Positions 12,150 to 24,087 are shown, counted from the stretch's first letter. The stretch: 64,000 nucleotides of DNA from Oxytricha trifallax (GCA_000711775.1 ARYC01002461.1:1-64000); one strand, 5' to 3'. The notes: generated by a model not told the origin, from the letters alone. Numbers and translations are program-made.

Positions 12150-13211
12150 GATAACATTCTATATAATTAATCTGTGAACTTTAATTTATTAGAGATAACT
12201 AGAGTATATATTCTAACTCACTCTTTAATAAAATTAATTATTCAAACGCAATTTAAAGTGCTTTCATTGCATGTCCATCATCTACTCCCGTATTTTTTCT
12301 TGCTAAAGTCTTGTGATTATGTCTATCAGGTGCAATTTGTTCTCCGATGCTCTATTTCCTTCTTTTTACTTTGCTAGGTATTCTCTTTTAATTCTTGAGT
12401 TTCTTTGGCTTATTGTCTTCCTGAATTTTGCTTCTAGACTTTTCTATATGTAGGCATGTGTCATATGGAACATTGAAAGGCAAAACATCTTGTGCTTTAA
12501 GCATGTCACTTTAAATTACCAAAGAGTTCTTTAGAATATACTATGGCTGCTATTTCTAATTCTATGTTAAATTAAGTCAAATAATCTTACTGTCTTGTTT
12601 GGGATAAGCCAAAATATCACCATTAATCAGAATTTATAAGAAAACTTCTTGATGTCTGCGAAGTACATTCCATATTGTCCATCTAAAATTTAGTCAGGAA
12701 AACTTTAACCACATTAAGGAATACTTTAAGGATTTCTGATGTAAGCGGAGATTCCTGAATTGGGTGCTTCAGATTTATAGTGAGATTCAAGAGAACAGTA
12801 TGTTTTCTCATACCGATCTCCATCCTCATTAATCTAAGTAAAATGTGAAATCTTATGTTTACTTAAAGTATTCTAATAGTCAATTAAATTAACTTTCAAT
12901 TATATAGCAAATCATGCTAAAGTAATAAAAATGAGAGATTTTAGTATTATTTTGAAATATTCGAGAACTTACTATAGCATCATATAAGCTTTATCTCTAT
13001 TTTTCTAAACATGTTCATAATCTTTCCGACCCTCAAAATGTTACCACAGTATTAATAGTTTGTTTATAAAATCTGAACTAAGTAAACCTATTTGCGGCCA
13101 ACTAGCTCAAAGCAGTTCTATCTAAGAATAATTATTGCTATTATAAAATAGCTGAATGCTAAAAATGAGAGGATCATATGTCTGTTTCAACCACTTATTA
13201 AATTGAAATGC
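12150..13211 (-). CDS. Host gene, main part, interrupted by TBE A
   Basis: Downstream part of a minus-strand gene whose first 36 codons lie beyond TBE A (18181-18288). Joining the two parts at one copy of the AAT target gives a continuous frame. Blocks include QFNKWLKQTYDPLIF (about 13170-13210), a stretch near 13000-13080, then an intron (GTAAGT at about 12972 to TTTAAG at about 12857) that splices in frame into FTQINEDGDRYEKTYCSLES and DGQYGMYFADIKKF. The C-terminal blocks (MLKAQDVLPFNVPYDTCLHI, IAPDRHNHKTLARKN) lie in a frame shifted by one base. Two in-frame TGAs (near 13113 and 12600) and that shift mean it is either a relic or has further small introns. I see only a faint resemblance of the middle block to calpain-type domains and do not assign it. 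The 3' end is uncertain. Confidence 0.5.
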
Positions 13212-13375
13212 AATCAAAACCCCAAAACCATTTTAGTAGTTTGATTGAGTTTTTGATTGATAAAAGAAGACTATTAGTGCATACTTTATTAGGGTTTTAA
13301 TAGGGTTTATGTAGGGGTTTAATGTTTAAATATTAGTATTTTAAGTGAGTTTAACAAGCGAGTTTTTAAAATATT

Positions 13376-15635
13376 TCACACAAACATAAGCTTAGAGTCA
13401 AGTGGCAGTTCTCTGAATTTTATCTTTCTAAGTTGATGTTTGATTGATTCTATTGTTTGGTAATTCTTTTAGCTTGGCTTAATAATAGTTGAGTATGCAA
13501 GTTATCTGAGAGCTCCATTTATTTTATTTTTATCGAGATATTGTTTGATTCTTTGCTTAAAATCTCTCTCACCCATGCAGCTAAAGTAATCGTTTCTTGG
13601 CATGTCGCTCTCTATTATTATTACTGCTAGAGCCCAGATATCCCATTAAGTGTCTCCATCTCTCCAATCCTCTCTCTCTGGGAAATATCCAGGAGTGCCG
13701 TATACATTTCCTTATGCAGAGGCTTGCACTCTTTGAGCTCTGTTGAAGTCAATAATATAAACTCTAAGAGGCTAAAAGTTCATCATGATGTTCTCTGGCT
13801 TTAAGTCTCTATGAACATATCCTAGCTTGTGAAGCTCTTCAATCCCCTCAACTATCTGCTATACTATCTAGCTAACTTATCTCTGACATCTATTGTCAGA
13901 TAAAAATTCTCTGTAAGTCATTTCAAGTAAAGGAAGCCTGAAGGCTACATGATCTTTACCAAGTAAAATAGCATCAAGCTAGATGATATGCCTGCACTCA
14001 TTTAACTTTGCCTTTTAAAGAGCGTAATACTCATTAGCAAATTTCATTTGGAACTTGTCATCAGCAATGAAGTAATTGAAAGGATATATCTTATAAGCAT
14101 ATTAGTCATCAGTAATGACTCTCTTCTCTAAAGCGTTTATAGTAAAATAAGAGAGATTGTTAATTTGAAAAGAGATTTAAGAGTAGATTTAGTCACAGTT
14201 TGCTGTAAGTTGTTGTCTTATTATCACCATTAACTGTATTTCCATCATCACAAGCCACTTCTTTCTTTCTTTATCAAAGTCTCAGAAATATTCGCGTTTA
14301 GAAGTTCTTCTTTTAAGCATCTCTAAGATCCACTTTTAAGTAGCTTTTGCTTAAAGCTCAGCCACAGCTAGGTCTAACACTGCTCTGGCCAGGATCCTAA
14401 GAGATCAGGAGTCTCCATTTTAATTGCTAGAATACTAATGTTTTTAAAAGGTTAATAAAATTAAATCACTCAAATTAAAACTTTTTAAGTTTTAATGTTT
14501 GTAAACTTTTAATCATACTAATAGGTTTAATTTATAGAGAAATAATAATAGAGATGTCTTAATAAATTTTAAGATTAAATTTATTAATTAAAACTTTGAG
14601 TGATTTAATTTTATTAACTTTTTAAAAACATTAGTATTCTAGCAATTAAAATGGAGACTCCTGATCTCTTAGGATCCTGGCCAGGGCAGTGTTAGACCTA
14701 GCTGTGGCTGAGCTTTTAGCAGAAGCTACTTTAAAGTGGATCTTAGAGATGCTTAAAAGAAGAACTTCTAAACGCGAATATTTCTGAGACTTTGATAAAG
14801 AAAGAAAGAAGTGGCTTGTGATGATGGAAAAACAGTTAATGGTGATAATAAGACAACAACTTACAGCAAACTGTGACTATATCTACTCTTAAATCTCTTT
14901 TAAAATTAACAATCTCTCTTATTTTACTATAAACGCTTTATTTTATCTTCAAGAGTGAGGTAGCTTTCTAGGCAAGAATCTAAGTCAATAATTTTTAATA
15001 TGGGAATCTTTATTGCCTCAATTTTAACCATGATTTTATTGATCTCAGAGACTGGAAAGTTCTTGACTGCTTTCTTCATTTTTACTTACTTCTAGACTTC
15101 AACTCTAAGAGACTCCACTGGATTTCTTGATCTTCTCTTTTAGAGGAATCTATTCCCTGTAGGTTCATGAATAAAGACAAAACTTTAATTGTGCTTTTTC
15201 TTTAAGTGCACTTTGAGGTCTCTAGTATGAGAATATGGCTTCTCACAGAACTCACAGACATACTTCCCATCTTTCTTTTAATGCTTGAGATATAACCTTG
15301 GCATATCGTTGTGTATATCTCTCAAGTGTCTCTTATAAGTTGACTTGATAAGGGAAAACTTTATTGCATTCTTTGCATTAATAGTCAACTTTGGCTAGTA
15401 ATTATTAATGCTCTATGGCGGGTTGTTTAACCTCCTCCTCAATTTGCACAGCTTCTTTGATAACCTCCTACTTAACTTATATTTAAATCTCAAAGCTAGA
15501 CTGGTCAAAGTTGTCATAAGTAGGCTCCCACTGAGTACAAGCGTCTCTGGTCTCTACTTTTCTTGGTTGCTGGAATGATAACTTTTATTGACTTGATCCA
15601 AGTAATGCCGCTCTTCTTAACAGGTTAGCGCTCAT
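13376..15635 (-). pseudogene. TBE zinc-finger/kinase gene (57-kDa type), interrupted
   Basis: Start SANLLRRAALLGSSQ at 15635. Two C2H2 fingers follow (CKECNKVFPY.. and CEFCEKPYSHTRDL..KKH, about 15170-15330), then a kinase-like domain with HRDLKPEN (near 13815), a variant DFG-position IIDFNRAQR and GTPGYFPERE (near 13690), ending with TGA at 13376-13378. In known TBEs this protein accompanies the transposase; its role is not settled. Lesions here: one extra base in the first finger (near 15351) and the 808-bp nested element between residues corresponding to the ..LEDKIEKR.. stretch. The same gene in copies B, C, D and E shows the uninterrupted layout. Confidence 0.85.
14131..14938. mobile_element. 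Nested 808-bp foldback element with TA target duplication
   Basis: Inserted in the kinase gene of TBE A and absent from TBE B at the same point. Ends AAGCGTTTATAGTAAAATAA and its inverse; flanked by TA on both sides (14129-14130, 14939-14940) where TBE B has a single TA. The two arms (about 14131-14482 and 14589-14938, roughly 350 bp each) are almost perfect inverted repeats around a loop of about 105 bp. Each arm carries an open, protein-like frame (LARAVLDLAVAELLAEATLK) with one TGA. TA duplication is typical of Tc1/mariner-type transposition. No transposase is encoded. Confidence 0.85.
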
Positions 15636-16200
15636 TTTAGTTTGCTGATATATTTTATTATAATAATGATAAAATATACCTTGATAAACTATAATAGTAG
15701 AGTATAAGGCACTCTGGTAGATTCTTTGCTGAGAGGTAAGAAAATTAACTAACCATAAAAGACTGTAAGCTGACATATTTTATGAGAATTTTATACATTT
15801 TAGTAAATTAAAATACTCCTAATGAAGTTTTGTTTCTCTAGGAGGTCCTCCAAATCAAGTTTGAACTTAATTTGGAGGTAAAGTTATTAAACATTTTTAA
15901 ATTTAATATGCTCCTAATTAAGTTTTAACCTTAAAATTTAACTCCTAATAAAGTTTGAACTTAATTTGGAGGACCTCCTAAAATAATTAAACATTATTAG
16001 GAGCAATTTAATGGAGATAGTTTGATAAAAATGGAAATCAATCTGTGAAACTTGGAGCAAGTTTTTCAATGCTTCTCCGCATATCTTTTCAAGGTTGACC
16101 TCCAGTAAGTCCTCCCTATTTAGTAGTAAGATTTTAATAAACTTAGAATGGATATCCATAATTTTAAATTTCATTAACATTTCTAGAAAGAGGAAGCAAG

Positions 16201-16990
16201 ATGGAGTCTATGAATGATGCAATGAAGAGAATTTAATCTCAAGATTTAATAGGAAAATTTCGAAGTAAAGAGGACCTTTATAGATATTTGGTATAGCAAG
16301 GTAAGTTCTTAAGTAAGATTAATAAATCCATTATAGTTGGATTGTTCTTGCCAACTTAGGAGGGAATTAAAATCTTATTCTTAAAAGCCTTACTGAGTGA
16401 AGAGAAAAAAGCTTTTAAGTCTAATGAAATTAGGATGATAGAGATACCTAACTACCCTGAAATATCAGTGACAAACCTATATGACGATGCTATGAGTGAT
16501 CGGGACGTAGCTCTCTACCTTCCATCAAAGCTACAGCTCTCTAATAAATTGTCAGAGAGAAACTTCTTCTTTGGTGTTCTTGCAACTCTGAAACCTGAGT
16601 ACTTAAATGAAGTTATTTAAGAAGCTCACAAGAAACGATACAGCATCTCTCCTGAAGAAAAGGAGAAGCAAGGTATTAAAATAAGTGATACCTGGCTGTA
16701 GGAACTTCAAAAGCATCCTTTCATCTCAAGTAAGCTTAGTCTTCTAACTTTATAGAAAAACCTGGTACTGCTATATACTTGATGAAAGAGCGCAGCAAAT
16801 TAAACAGAGAGAGAAAGTCTCAAGTAAAGCATGAATTTAGTAAGAGACTCTTCAAAGATTTCTAAAAGCCAGACGAGATGAACATAGATGCAGAGGCTGG
16901 CACTAAGAGAAGAAACATGAGACCAAGTAGGCCTTAGAGGAAGAAAAAAAAAAAAAGCCAAATCCCTTTACGAGCAAATTTAATATGTGA
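16201..16990 (+). pseudogene. TBE 22-kDa protein gene, copy A
   Basis: Starts MESMNDAMKRIQSQDLIGKF at 16201. The frame crosses a 26-nt intron (16730-16755, GTAAGC..CTAAC..ATAG) that must be removed to continue into KKPGTAIYLMKERSKLN. Compared with copy B, one A is missing in CCTTA-GAGG near 16937, so the last part is frameshifted and the final TGA (copy B: ..GKFNM-stop) is out of frame. The protein contains two related blocks: GLFLPTQEG..FLKALLSE and ALYLPSKLQLSNK..FFGVLATLKPE. No enzymatic motif is seen; its role in TBE is unknown to me. Confidence 0.85.
16730..16755 (+). other. 26-nt intron in the TBE 22-kDa gene
   Basis: GTAAGC donor, a CTAAC branch-like motif and ATAG acceptor in 26 nt. 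It is at the same place and the same length in copies B (22770-22795), D (60525-60550) and the diverged copy C (38471-38496, minus strand, with two base changes inside). Unspliced, the frame hits TGA TGA. Confidence 0.75.
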
Positions 16991-16996
16991 ACTTAT

Positions 16997-18042
16997 TCAT
17001 TCGTTAAAATCTAATACTTACTTATAAACACAAAATCTCCCTTCTCTTGCGCAAACTTTAGCTTTATCATCGCTGACTCTCTTAGCAGCACTCTTAATAA
17101 AATCAACTGTATCTATCTTCAAGTCGAGCATCAAGTGATAGAGTAGAAGTTTCTTGTAGTGGCCTTTCAATAACCCCCAATATAATTCAATTCCATTGAA
17201 CTGAGGACTGAAGGGAACATTAAATACAGGTGTTATGTTTAGCCTTTCATATTCCTTCCTTGTGTCTTTAGTTTTATGGACAGATAAGTTATCTACAAAC
17301 AGAATAATCTCTTAGTCGGCGTACTTATCTCTGAGTAATTAAAAGAACTTTATGAATTATTCCGTCTTTATTGAGCGAGGGTGGATAACATAAGTCTCGA
17401 GGCCATTATCTTCGCTTATTCCACCAAGTATAGCATGAGTTTAAACCTTAACCTTTTAATCATAAACTTCTATGTTGCTGTGCCTCTTATACCAAGACCT
17501 TGATATGAAGGTATTAAATGTAAATACTGCCTCATCAGCGCGTATGAACTTTATATAATGCTCTTAAGACCTCTGTATTTAATTGAATATATAATTTAAA
17601 TTATCCTTATAAAATGGAACATTAAAGTCAATCACTCTCTTAATGCGATTGACTGTCTGTAAGATATTCAGTTTTTTATATATGTTAGCTATCGATTAAG
17701 CAGATATGTGAAGCTCAGGAAATTGGCGATGAAACATCACAGCCCTCTAAGATAGAGAGAAATGAGCCCAGTATTTAAGAGTCTTATCATTAATAAGATA
17801 GTCAATATGATGCTGCTAAAATTTCAAGGGTCTCTTAGGCTTAGAATTAAGATCCTATCTCTTTAAATTCAATGCTAATAGACAGTGAGACCTCACAGTT
17901 GCAGGAGATTTATGGAGTAACCTTGCTATAGACGTATAATTCAGAACAGGCTTGAATTATTCACTATATTCATCACATCCATAACGCAACTTAAACAATA
18001 AATCTATATACTCACTGTCATAAACTGACCCAAACCTCGCAT
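16997..18042 (-). pseudogene. TBE DDE transposase (42-kDa type), copy A
   Basis: IS630/Tc1-mariner superfamily transposase. The N-terminal region is a helix-turn-helix type block (..ARLLHKSPATVRSHCLL..). Catalytic residues are visible: first Asp in ADEAVFTFN (near 17546), second in ILFVDNLSVHK (near 17290), Glu in NGIELYWGLLK (near 17190). It ends TGA 16997-16999. One base is missing just after the start (GGTTTGGGTCAG versus GGTTCGGGGTCAG in copy D), so the product would be out of frame from codon 5. The acidic residue before the first Asp is mutated (HADE to RADE), as a further sign of decay. Confidence 0.88.
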
Positions 18043-18180
18043 ATACTCACTTAAACCACTAATATTTAAACATTAAACCCCTACATAAACCCTATTAAAA
18101 CCCTAATAAAGTATGCACTAATAGTCTACTTTTATCAATCAAAAACTCAATCAAACTACTGAAAGGGTTTTGGGGTTTTG

Positions 18181-18288
18181 AATGATCGAAGTTTATTTCC
18201 TCATATCCAAAGAGTCAAATAGCTTAATGATTGAGCCATAGTAACCCTCAGAGCAAAAATTTCTCATCTCCTTCCTCAGGCTCGACAT
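18181..18288 (-). CDS. 5' part of host gene split by TBE A
   Basis: Starts MSSLRKEMRNFCSEGYYGSI at 18288 in DNA less AT-rich than the spacer. It runs to the AAT target of TBE A; removing TBE A and one AAT continues the frame into 13211 and down (..RKQTSIIAFQFNKW). The second spacer copy (24228-24335) differs by 2 bp just before the junction, which shifts the frame there. AT-rich DNA with a TATATAGA-like stretch lies upstream. Unrecognised protein. Confidence 0.55.
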
Positions 18289-20053
18289 TTTTTAATCATA
18301 ATGATTTTAACTTTTATCAATTAATTAAAGTTCGCAGATTAATTATATAGATTTTTCTATTTAAAGTATTTCTATAATGACTATTTTCTTACTATTTTGA
18401 CTGAATAAAAATAATATTTTTTTTAATATTATGAAATTCTATAACAAATTCTAAGAAATAAAAAATTATCTTAGATTAGTTACTTTGATTGCATTTATTT
18501 TTCATTACTATATTATATCTCAAATGAAATCCAAAAATTCATTTAGTAAGTTTTCAATATAATTAAAAAACAATTCAATTTTGAATAATTCTAGTTAATC
18601 AACACTTTTAAAGTCTATCGTTTAATTTTTATTCATTACACTGGTATTTATTAAAAAATACTTTAAGAGCATTTTTTCACCAGGAATTGGCGAAGTTTTC
18701 AACATTATTGAAAATTCAAATTTTCTCAAAAATGATCTATTAAATCTTATATATTAAATGATGAGACGAGTATGCCTTCCTAAATTTATTAAATTAACTT
18801 TAAAATTAATTTATTATAATCATAAACTGAATTACAAATAAATGATAAAAAAACCTTCTTGAGAATACAATCGAAAATTAGAAATATTTGTTTTTGAATT
18901 TGATTACTAAGAAAATAATATTAGGAATTTTAATTTCATCAAACTGAAAAAGATTTTCATTCTTAATTCAAGTTAATCTTTAATATAGAAATTAAATTCG
19001 AATGAATTTTATTTGCTTCAGATTTAATATATTTAATTTTAATTGTAATAGATAATCTATGATGACAAAAATAATTGAATTTGCTAATTTATAATAATCT
19101 CAGTAAAAAAACAAAAATGCTAGACTTTTAAAATTAAATTATTGATTTAAACATTATCAAGTTGATAGAAGCAAGTTAAAAGTTATAATTTTTTTGTAAA
19201 TTTATGATCATAAAAATTGAGAATATATTATGGATGAAATATTAGCATACCTATAAGTTCACAAAAAAAAACTTATTGGTCTTATAAAAATGTAAAGATT
19301 TTTGAAATTTATACTGAGTAGAATTATTCATCGTCAAAAAAGTATAAAATTTAGTATATTAAAGTAACATAAATATTATATTTGTTTATAAGATTTAACA
19401 TACAATCAATAAATCAAGAATTTAAAACTTTTGAACCATTATAGTTCTAACTTTATAAAATCTTATGATGATCAAAACTTCGAATATAAATATGCTTGAA
19501 TTGTAAAATAAATGTTAGAATTTTATATATTGAGTCAATTATAATTATGTTATTTGAAAATAAAAGTTTTTTGTTAGAGGTTGTTATAGTTTTAGTAGAA
19601 AAAAATAATACATACTTATTAAATTTATACAAATGTTTTTTATTTAGAGAACAAATTTGCCTCTCATTACTTTAAAATTTTTATCGTTGTATTTATTATA
19701 TTTAGAGCAACATGAACCAAAGTGATCATCATTTTAAAATAATTAATTTTTTGAGAATCCCTATATTTGTCAGAATTTATTCAAATCATTTTTTCACTTT
19801 GAAAATAATTGAACTATTGAAAATAGGCAATGATGATTATAAATAGTTGTTAGAGTTGATAGACTATTATGCACATTTAATATATATGTAATTTTGAACT
19901 GCTTGTCCATGCGATCTAAATTTTTCCTCTTAATCTCATGGTTTATTTATTGAATAAATTAGAATGAACTTTTCAAAAAATTTCATGAATAATTAGGAAT
20001 ATTTTTTGCATTGTACTTTCAACATTTATAAAACTTTTCCGACGTAACCAAAT
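18289..20053. other. AT-rich intergenic DNA between divergent genes
   Basis: About 1.76 kb, no supported gene. Lies between the divergent starts at 18288 (minus) and 20054 (plus); presumably holds both promoters. Same content at 24336-26100. Confidence 0.5.
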
Positions 20054-20112
20054 ATGGTAGATAGTCTGAAAAGCAAGAAATAGCTCTCAGCACTTTAATC
20101 TTCAAGTTAAAG
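20054..20112 (+). CDS. First exon of plus-strand host gene, cut off by TBE B
   Basis: Same 59-nt exon as 26101-26159 (MVDSLKSKKQLSALQSSSQ), followed by AG|GTAATA. In this copy the intron/IES that follows is interrupted by TBE B at 20145, and the rest of the gene lies only after the second spacer copy (26240-26762). Confidence 0.5.
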
Positions 20113-20296
20113 GTAATAAGGTGGATGCCTGCAAACGCTTGATTCAAAACCACAAAACCATTTTAGTAGTTTGATTGAGTTTTTGATTGATAAAAGTAGA
20201 CTATTAGTGCATACTTTATTAGGGTTTTAATAGGTTTATGTAGGGGATTAATGTTTAAATATTAGTAATTTAAATGAGTATAACAAGCGAGTTTTT

Positions 20297-21676
20297 AAAA
20301 TATTACACAAACATAAGCTTAGAGTCATGTAGCAGTTCTCTAAATTTTATCTTTCTAAGTTGATGTTTGATTGTTTCTATTGTTTGCTAATCCTCTTAGC
20401 TTGGCTTGATAATAGTTGAGTATGCAAGTTCTCTGAAACCTACATTTATTTTATTTTTATCGAGATATTGTTTGATTCTGCTTAGAATCTCTCTCACCCC
20501 TGCAGCTAAAATAATCGTTTCTTGGCATGTCGCTCTCTATTATTATTAATGCTAGAGCCCACATATCCATTAAGTGTCTCCATCTCTCCAATCCTCTCTC
20601 TCTGGAAAATATCCAGGAGTGCCCTATACATTTCCTGAGCTCTGTTGAAGTCAATAATATAAACTCTAAGAGGCTAAAAGTTCAGTTCTCTGGCTTTAAG
20701 TCATAAATAACACTTGTGAAGCTCTTCAATCCCCTCAACTATCTGCTATACTATCTAGCTAATTTATCTCTGACATCTATTGTCAGATAAGAATTCTCTG
20801 TAAGCATTTCTAATAAAGGAAGCCTGAAGGCTACATGATCTTTACCAAGTAAAATAGCATCAAGCTAGATGATATGCCTGCACTCATTTAACTTTGCCTT
20901 TTAAAGAGCATAATACTCATTAGCAAATTCCATTTGGAACTTGTCATCAGCAAGGAAGTAATTGAACGGATATATCTTGTAAGCATATTAGTCATCAGTA
21001 ATGACTCTCTTCTCTATTTTATCTTCAAGAGTAAGATAGTTTCTAGGCAAGAATCTAAGTCAATAATTTTGAATATAGGAATCTTCATTGCCTCTATTTG
21101 AACCATGATTTTATTGATCTCAGAGACTGGAAAGTTCTTGACTGCTTTCTTCATTTTAACTTACTTCTAGACTTCAACTCTAAGAGACTCCACTGGGTTT
21201 CTTGATCTTCTCTTTTAGAGGAATCTATTCCCTGTAGGTTCATGAATAAAGACAAAACTTTAATTGTGCTTTTTCTTTAAGTGCACTTTGAGGTCTCTAG
21301 TATGAGAATATGGCTTCTCACAGAACTCACAGACATACTTCCCATCTTTCTTTTAATGCTTGAGATATAACCTTGGCATATCGTTGTGTATATCTCTCAA
21401 GTGTCTCTTATAAGTTGACTTGTAAGGGAAAACTTTATTGCATTCTTTGCATTAATAGTCAACTTTGGCTGGTATTTATTAATGCTCTATGGAGGGTTGT
21501 TTAACCTCCTACTTAACTTATATTTAAATATCAAAGCTAGACTGGTCAAAGTTGTCATAAGTAGGCTCCCACTGAGTACAAGCGTCTCTGGTCTCTACTT
21601 TTCTTGGTTGCTGGAATGATAACTTTTATTGACTTGATCCAAGTAATGCCGCTCTTCTTAACAGGTTAGCGCTCAT
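20297..21676 (-). pseudogene. TBE zinc-finger/kinase gene, copy B
   Basis: Start SANLLRRAALLGSSQ at 21676. Both C2H2 fingers are intact here (FPYKSTYKRHLRDIHN and CEFCEKPYSHTRDL). A one-base loss near 21035 (..CLET instead of CLESYLTLED) shifts the frame before the kinase domain. Two small deletions near 20632 and 20695 remove parts of the activation-segment region relative to copy A. The usual terminal TGA is also lost, so the 3' limit given is approximate. Confidence 0.82.
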
Positions 21677-22241
21677 TTTAGTTTGCTGATATATTTTATT
21701 ATAATAATGATAAAATCTACCTAGATAAACTATAGTAGTCGAGTATAAGACACTCTGGTAGATTCTTTGCTGAGATGTAAGAAAATTAACTAACCATAAA
21801 AGACTGTAAGTTGACATATTTTATGAGAATTTAATACATTTTAGTAAATTAAAATACTCCTTATGAAGTTTTGTTTCTCTAGGAGGTCCTCCAAATCAAG
21901 TTTGAATTTAATTTGGAGGTAAAGTTATTAGACATTTTTAAATTTAATATGCTCCTAATTAAGTTTAAACCTTAGAATTTAACTCCTAATAAAGTTTGAA
22001 CTTAATTTGGAGGACCTCCTAAAATAATTAAACATTATTAGGAGCAATTTAATGGAGATAGTTTGATAAAAATGGAAATCAATCTGTGAAACTTGGAGCA
22101 AGTTTTTCAATGCTTCTCCTCATATCTTTTCAAGGTTGACCTCCAGTAGATCCTCCCTATTTAGTAGTAAGATTTTAATAAACTTAGAATGGATATCCAT
22201 AATTTTAAATTTCATTAGCATTTCTAGAAAGAGGAAGCAAG

Positions 22242-23031
22242 ATGGAGTCTATGAATGATGCAATGAAGAGAATTTAATCTCAAGATTTAATAGGAAAATT
22301 CAGAAGTAAAGAGGACCTCTACAGATACTTGGTATAGCAAAATAAGTTCTTAAGTAAGATTGATATATCCATTATAGTTGAACTGTTCTTGCCGACTTTG
22401 GAGCGAACTAAAATCTCCTTCCTAAAAGCCTTACTGAGTGAAGACAAAAAAGCTCTTAAGTCTAATGAAATTAGGATGATAGAGATACCTAACAACCCAG
22501 AAATATCAATGACAAACCTATATGACGATGCTATGAGTGATCCGGACGTAGCTCTCTACCTTCCATAAAACTACAGCTCTATAATAAGTTGCCAGAGAGA
22601 AACTTCTTCTTTGGTGTTCTTGCAACTCTGAAACCTGAGTACTTAAATGAAGTTATTTAAAAAGCTCATAGGAAACGCTACAGTATCTCTCCTGAAGAAA
22701 AAGAGAAGCAAGGTATTTTAATAAGTGACACCTGGCTGTAGGAACTTCAAAAGCATCCTTTCATCTCAAGTAAGCTTAGTCTTCTAACTTTATAGAAAAA
22801 CCTGGAACTGCTATATACTTGATGAAAGAGCGCAGCAAATTAAACAGAGAGAGAAAGTCTCAAGTAAAGCATGAATTGAGTAAGAGACTCTTCAAAGATT
22901 TCTAAAAGCCAGACGAGATGAACATAGATGCAGGGGCTGGCACTAAGAGAAGAAACATGGGCCCAAGCAAGCCTTAAGAGGAAGAAAAGAAAGAGAAGCC
23001 AAATCCCTTTACGGGCAAATTTAATATGTGA
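22242..23031 (+). pseudogene. TBE 22-kDa protein gene, copy B
   Basis: Starts MESMNDAMKRIQSQDLIGKF at 22242, contains the 26-nt intron (22770-22795) and ends ..KPNPFTGKFNM-TGA at 23029-23031, which gives the best view of the normal C-terminus. One base is missing in the ALYLPSK block (CCATAAAAC near 22566), so the middle is frameshifted. Confidence 0.83.
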
Positions 23032-23037
23032 ACTTAT

Positions 23038-24087
23038 TCATTCGTTTAAATCTAATACTTATTTATAAACACAAAATCTCCCTTCTCTTGCGCACACTTT
23101 AGCTTTCTCATCACTGACTCTCTTAGCAGCACTCTTAATAAAATCGACTGTATCTATCTTTAAATCATGCATCAGATGGTAGAGCAGCAATTTCTTATAA
23201 TGACCTTTCAATAACCCCCAATATAATTCAATTCAATTGAACTAAGGGCTGTAAGGAACATTAAATACAGGTGTTATATTTAGCCTTTCATATTCCTTCC
23301 TTGAGTCTTTAGTTTTATGAAGAGACAAGTTATCAACGAATAGAATAATTTCTTAGTCAGCGTACTTATCTCTCAGTTGTTGCAAGAATTTAATATATTA
23401 TTCAGTCTTTATAGAACGAGGGTGAATAACATAAGTCTCGAGGCCACTATCTTCACTTATTCCTCCAAGAATAGCATGAGTTTAAACCTTAACTTTTTAG
23501 TCATAAACTTCTATATTACTATACCTCTTGTACCAAGACCTTGATATAAAGGTATTGAATGTAAATACAGCTTCATCAGCGTGTATGAACTTTATATTAT
23601 GCTCTTAAGACCTCTGCATTTAATCGAATATATATTTTAAATTAGTCTTATAAAATGGAACATTAAAGTCAATCACTCTCTTAATGCGATTGACTGTCTT
23701 GTAAGATATTCCATTCTTTTTATATATGTTAGCTATCGATTAAGCAGATATATGAAGCTTAGGAAATTGGCGATGAAACATCACAGCCCTCTAGGCTAGA
23801 GAGAAATGAGCCCAGTATTTAAGAGTCTTATCATTAATTAGATATTCGATATGATGCTGCTAAAATTTTAAGGGTCTCTTAGGCTTAGAATTAAGATGCT
23901 ATCTCTTTAAATTCAATGCTAATAGACAGTGAGACCTCACAGTTGCTGGAGATTTATGGAGTAGCCTTGCTATAGACGTATAATTCAGAACAGGCTTGAG
24001 TTATTCACTATATTCATCACATCCATATCGCAACTTAAACAATAAATCTATATACTCACTGTCATAAACAGACCCCAAACCTCGCAT
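23038..24087 (-). pseudogene. TBE DDE transposase, copy B
   Basis: Starts MRGLGSVYDSEYIDLLFKLR at 24087 and is open to the catalytic region: HADEAVFTFN and ILFVDNLSLHK are intact. A G-to-A type change makes TGA just before the catalytic Glu (..QFN-stop-IELYWG, near 23248). The C-terminus (..CVYKQVLDLNE-TGA, 23038-23040) is otherwise preserved. About 345 codons including the nonsense codon. Confidence 0.88.

Larger units (their letters stand above)
13215..18180. mobile_element. TBE transposon, copy A (with nested element)
   Basis: Starts CAAAACCCCAAAACCATTTT and ends with the inverted counterpart ...TTTTGGGGTTTTG; flanked on both sides by AAT (13212-13214 and 18181-18183), the ANT target expected for TBEs. 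Terminal inverted repeats run past 100 bp and include internal AGGGTTTT telomere-like motifs. Length 4,966 bp, of which 808 bp is a nested foldback element, leaving about 4.16 kb, normal for the family. Gene order from the left: zinc-finger/kinase (minus), 22-kDa (plus), transposase (minus). All three genes are damaged in this copy. Confidence 0.93.
18181..20144. repeat. Duplicated spacer, copy 1 (1,964 bp)
   Basis: Almost identical to 24226-26191. By eye I see a 2-bp indel near 18200 and a T/G difference near 20130. It spans from the AAT at the right end of TBE A to the ATT at the left end of TBE B. It contains the start of a minus-strand gene, about 1.75 kb of AT-rich intergenic DNA and the first exon of a plus-strand gene. 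Confidence 0.93.

Noticed and set aside
12600..12760. Calpain-like domain in the host gene split by TBE A
   Set aside because: Only a loose likeness of DGQYGMYFADIKKF and an RNP motif; no catalytic Cys, His or Asn could be placed, so no assignment was made.
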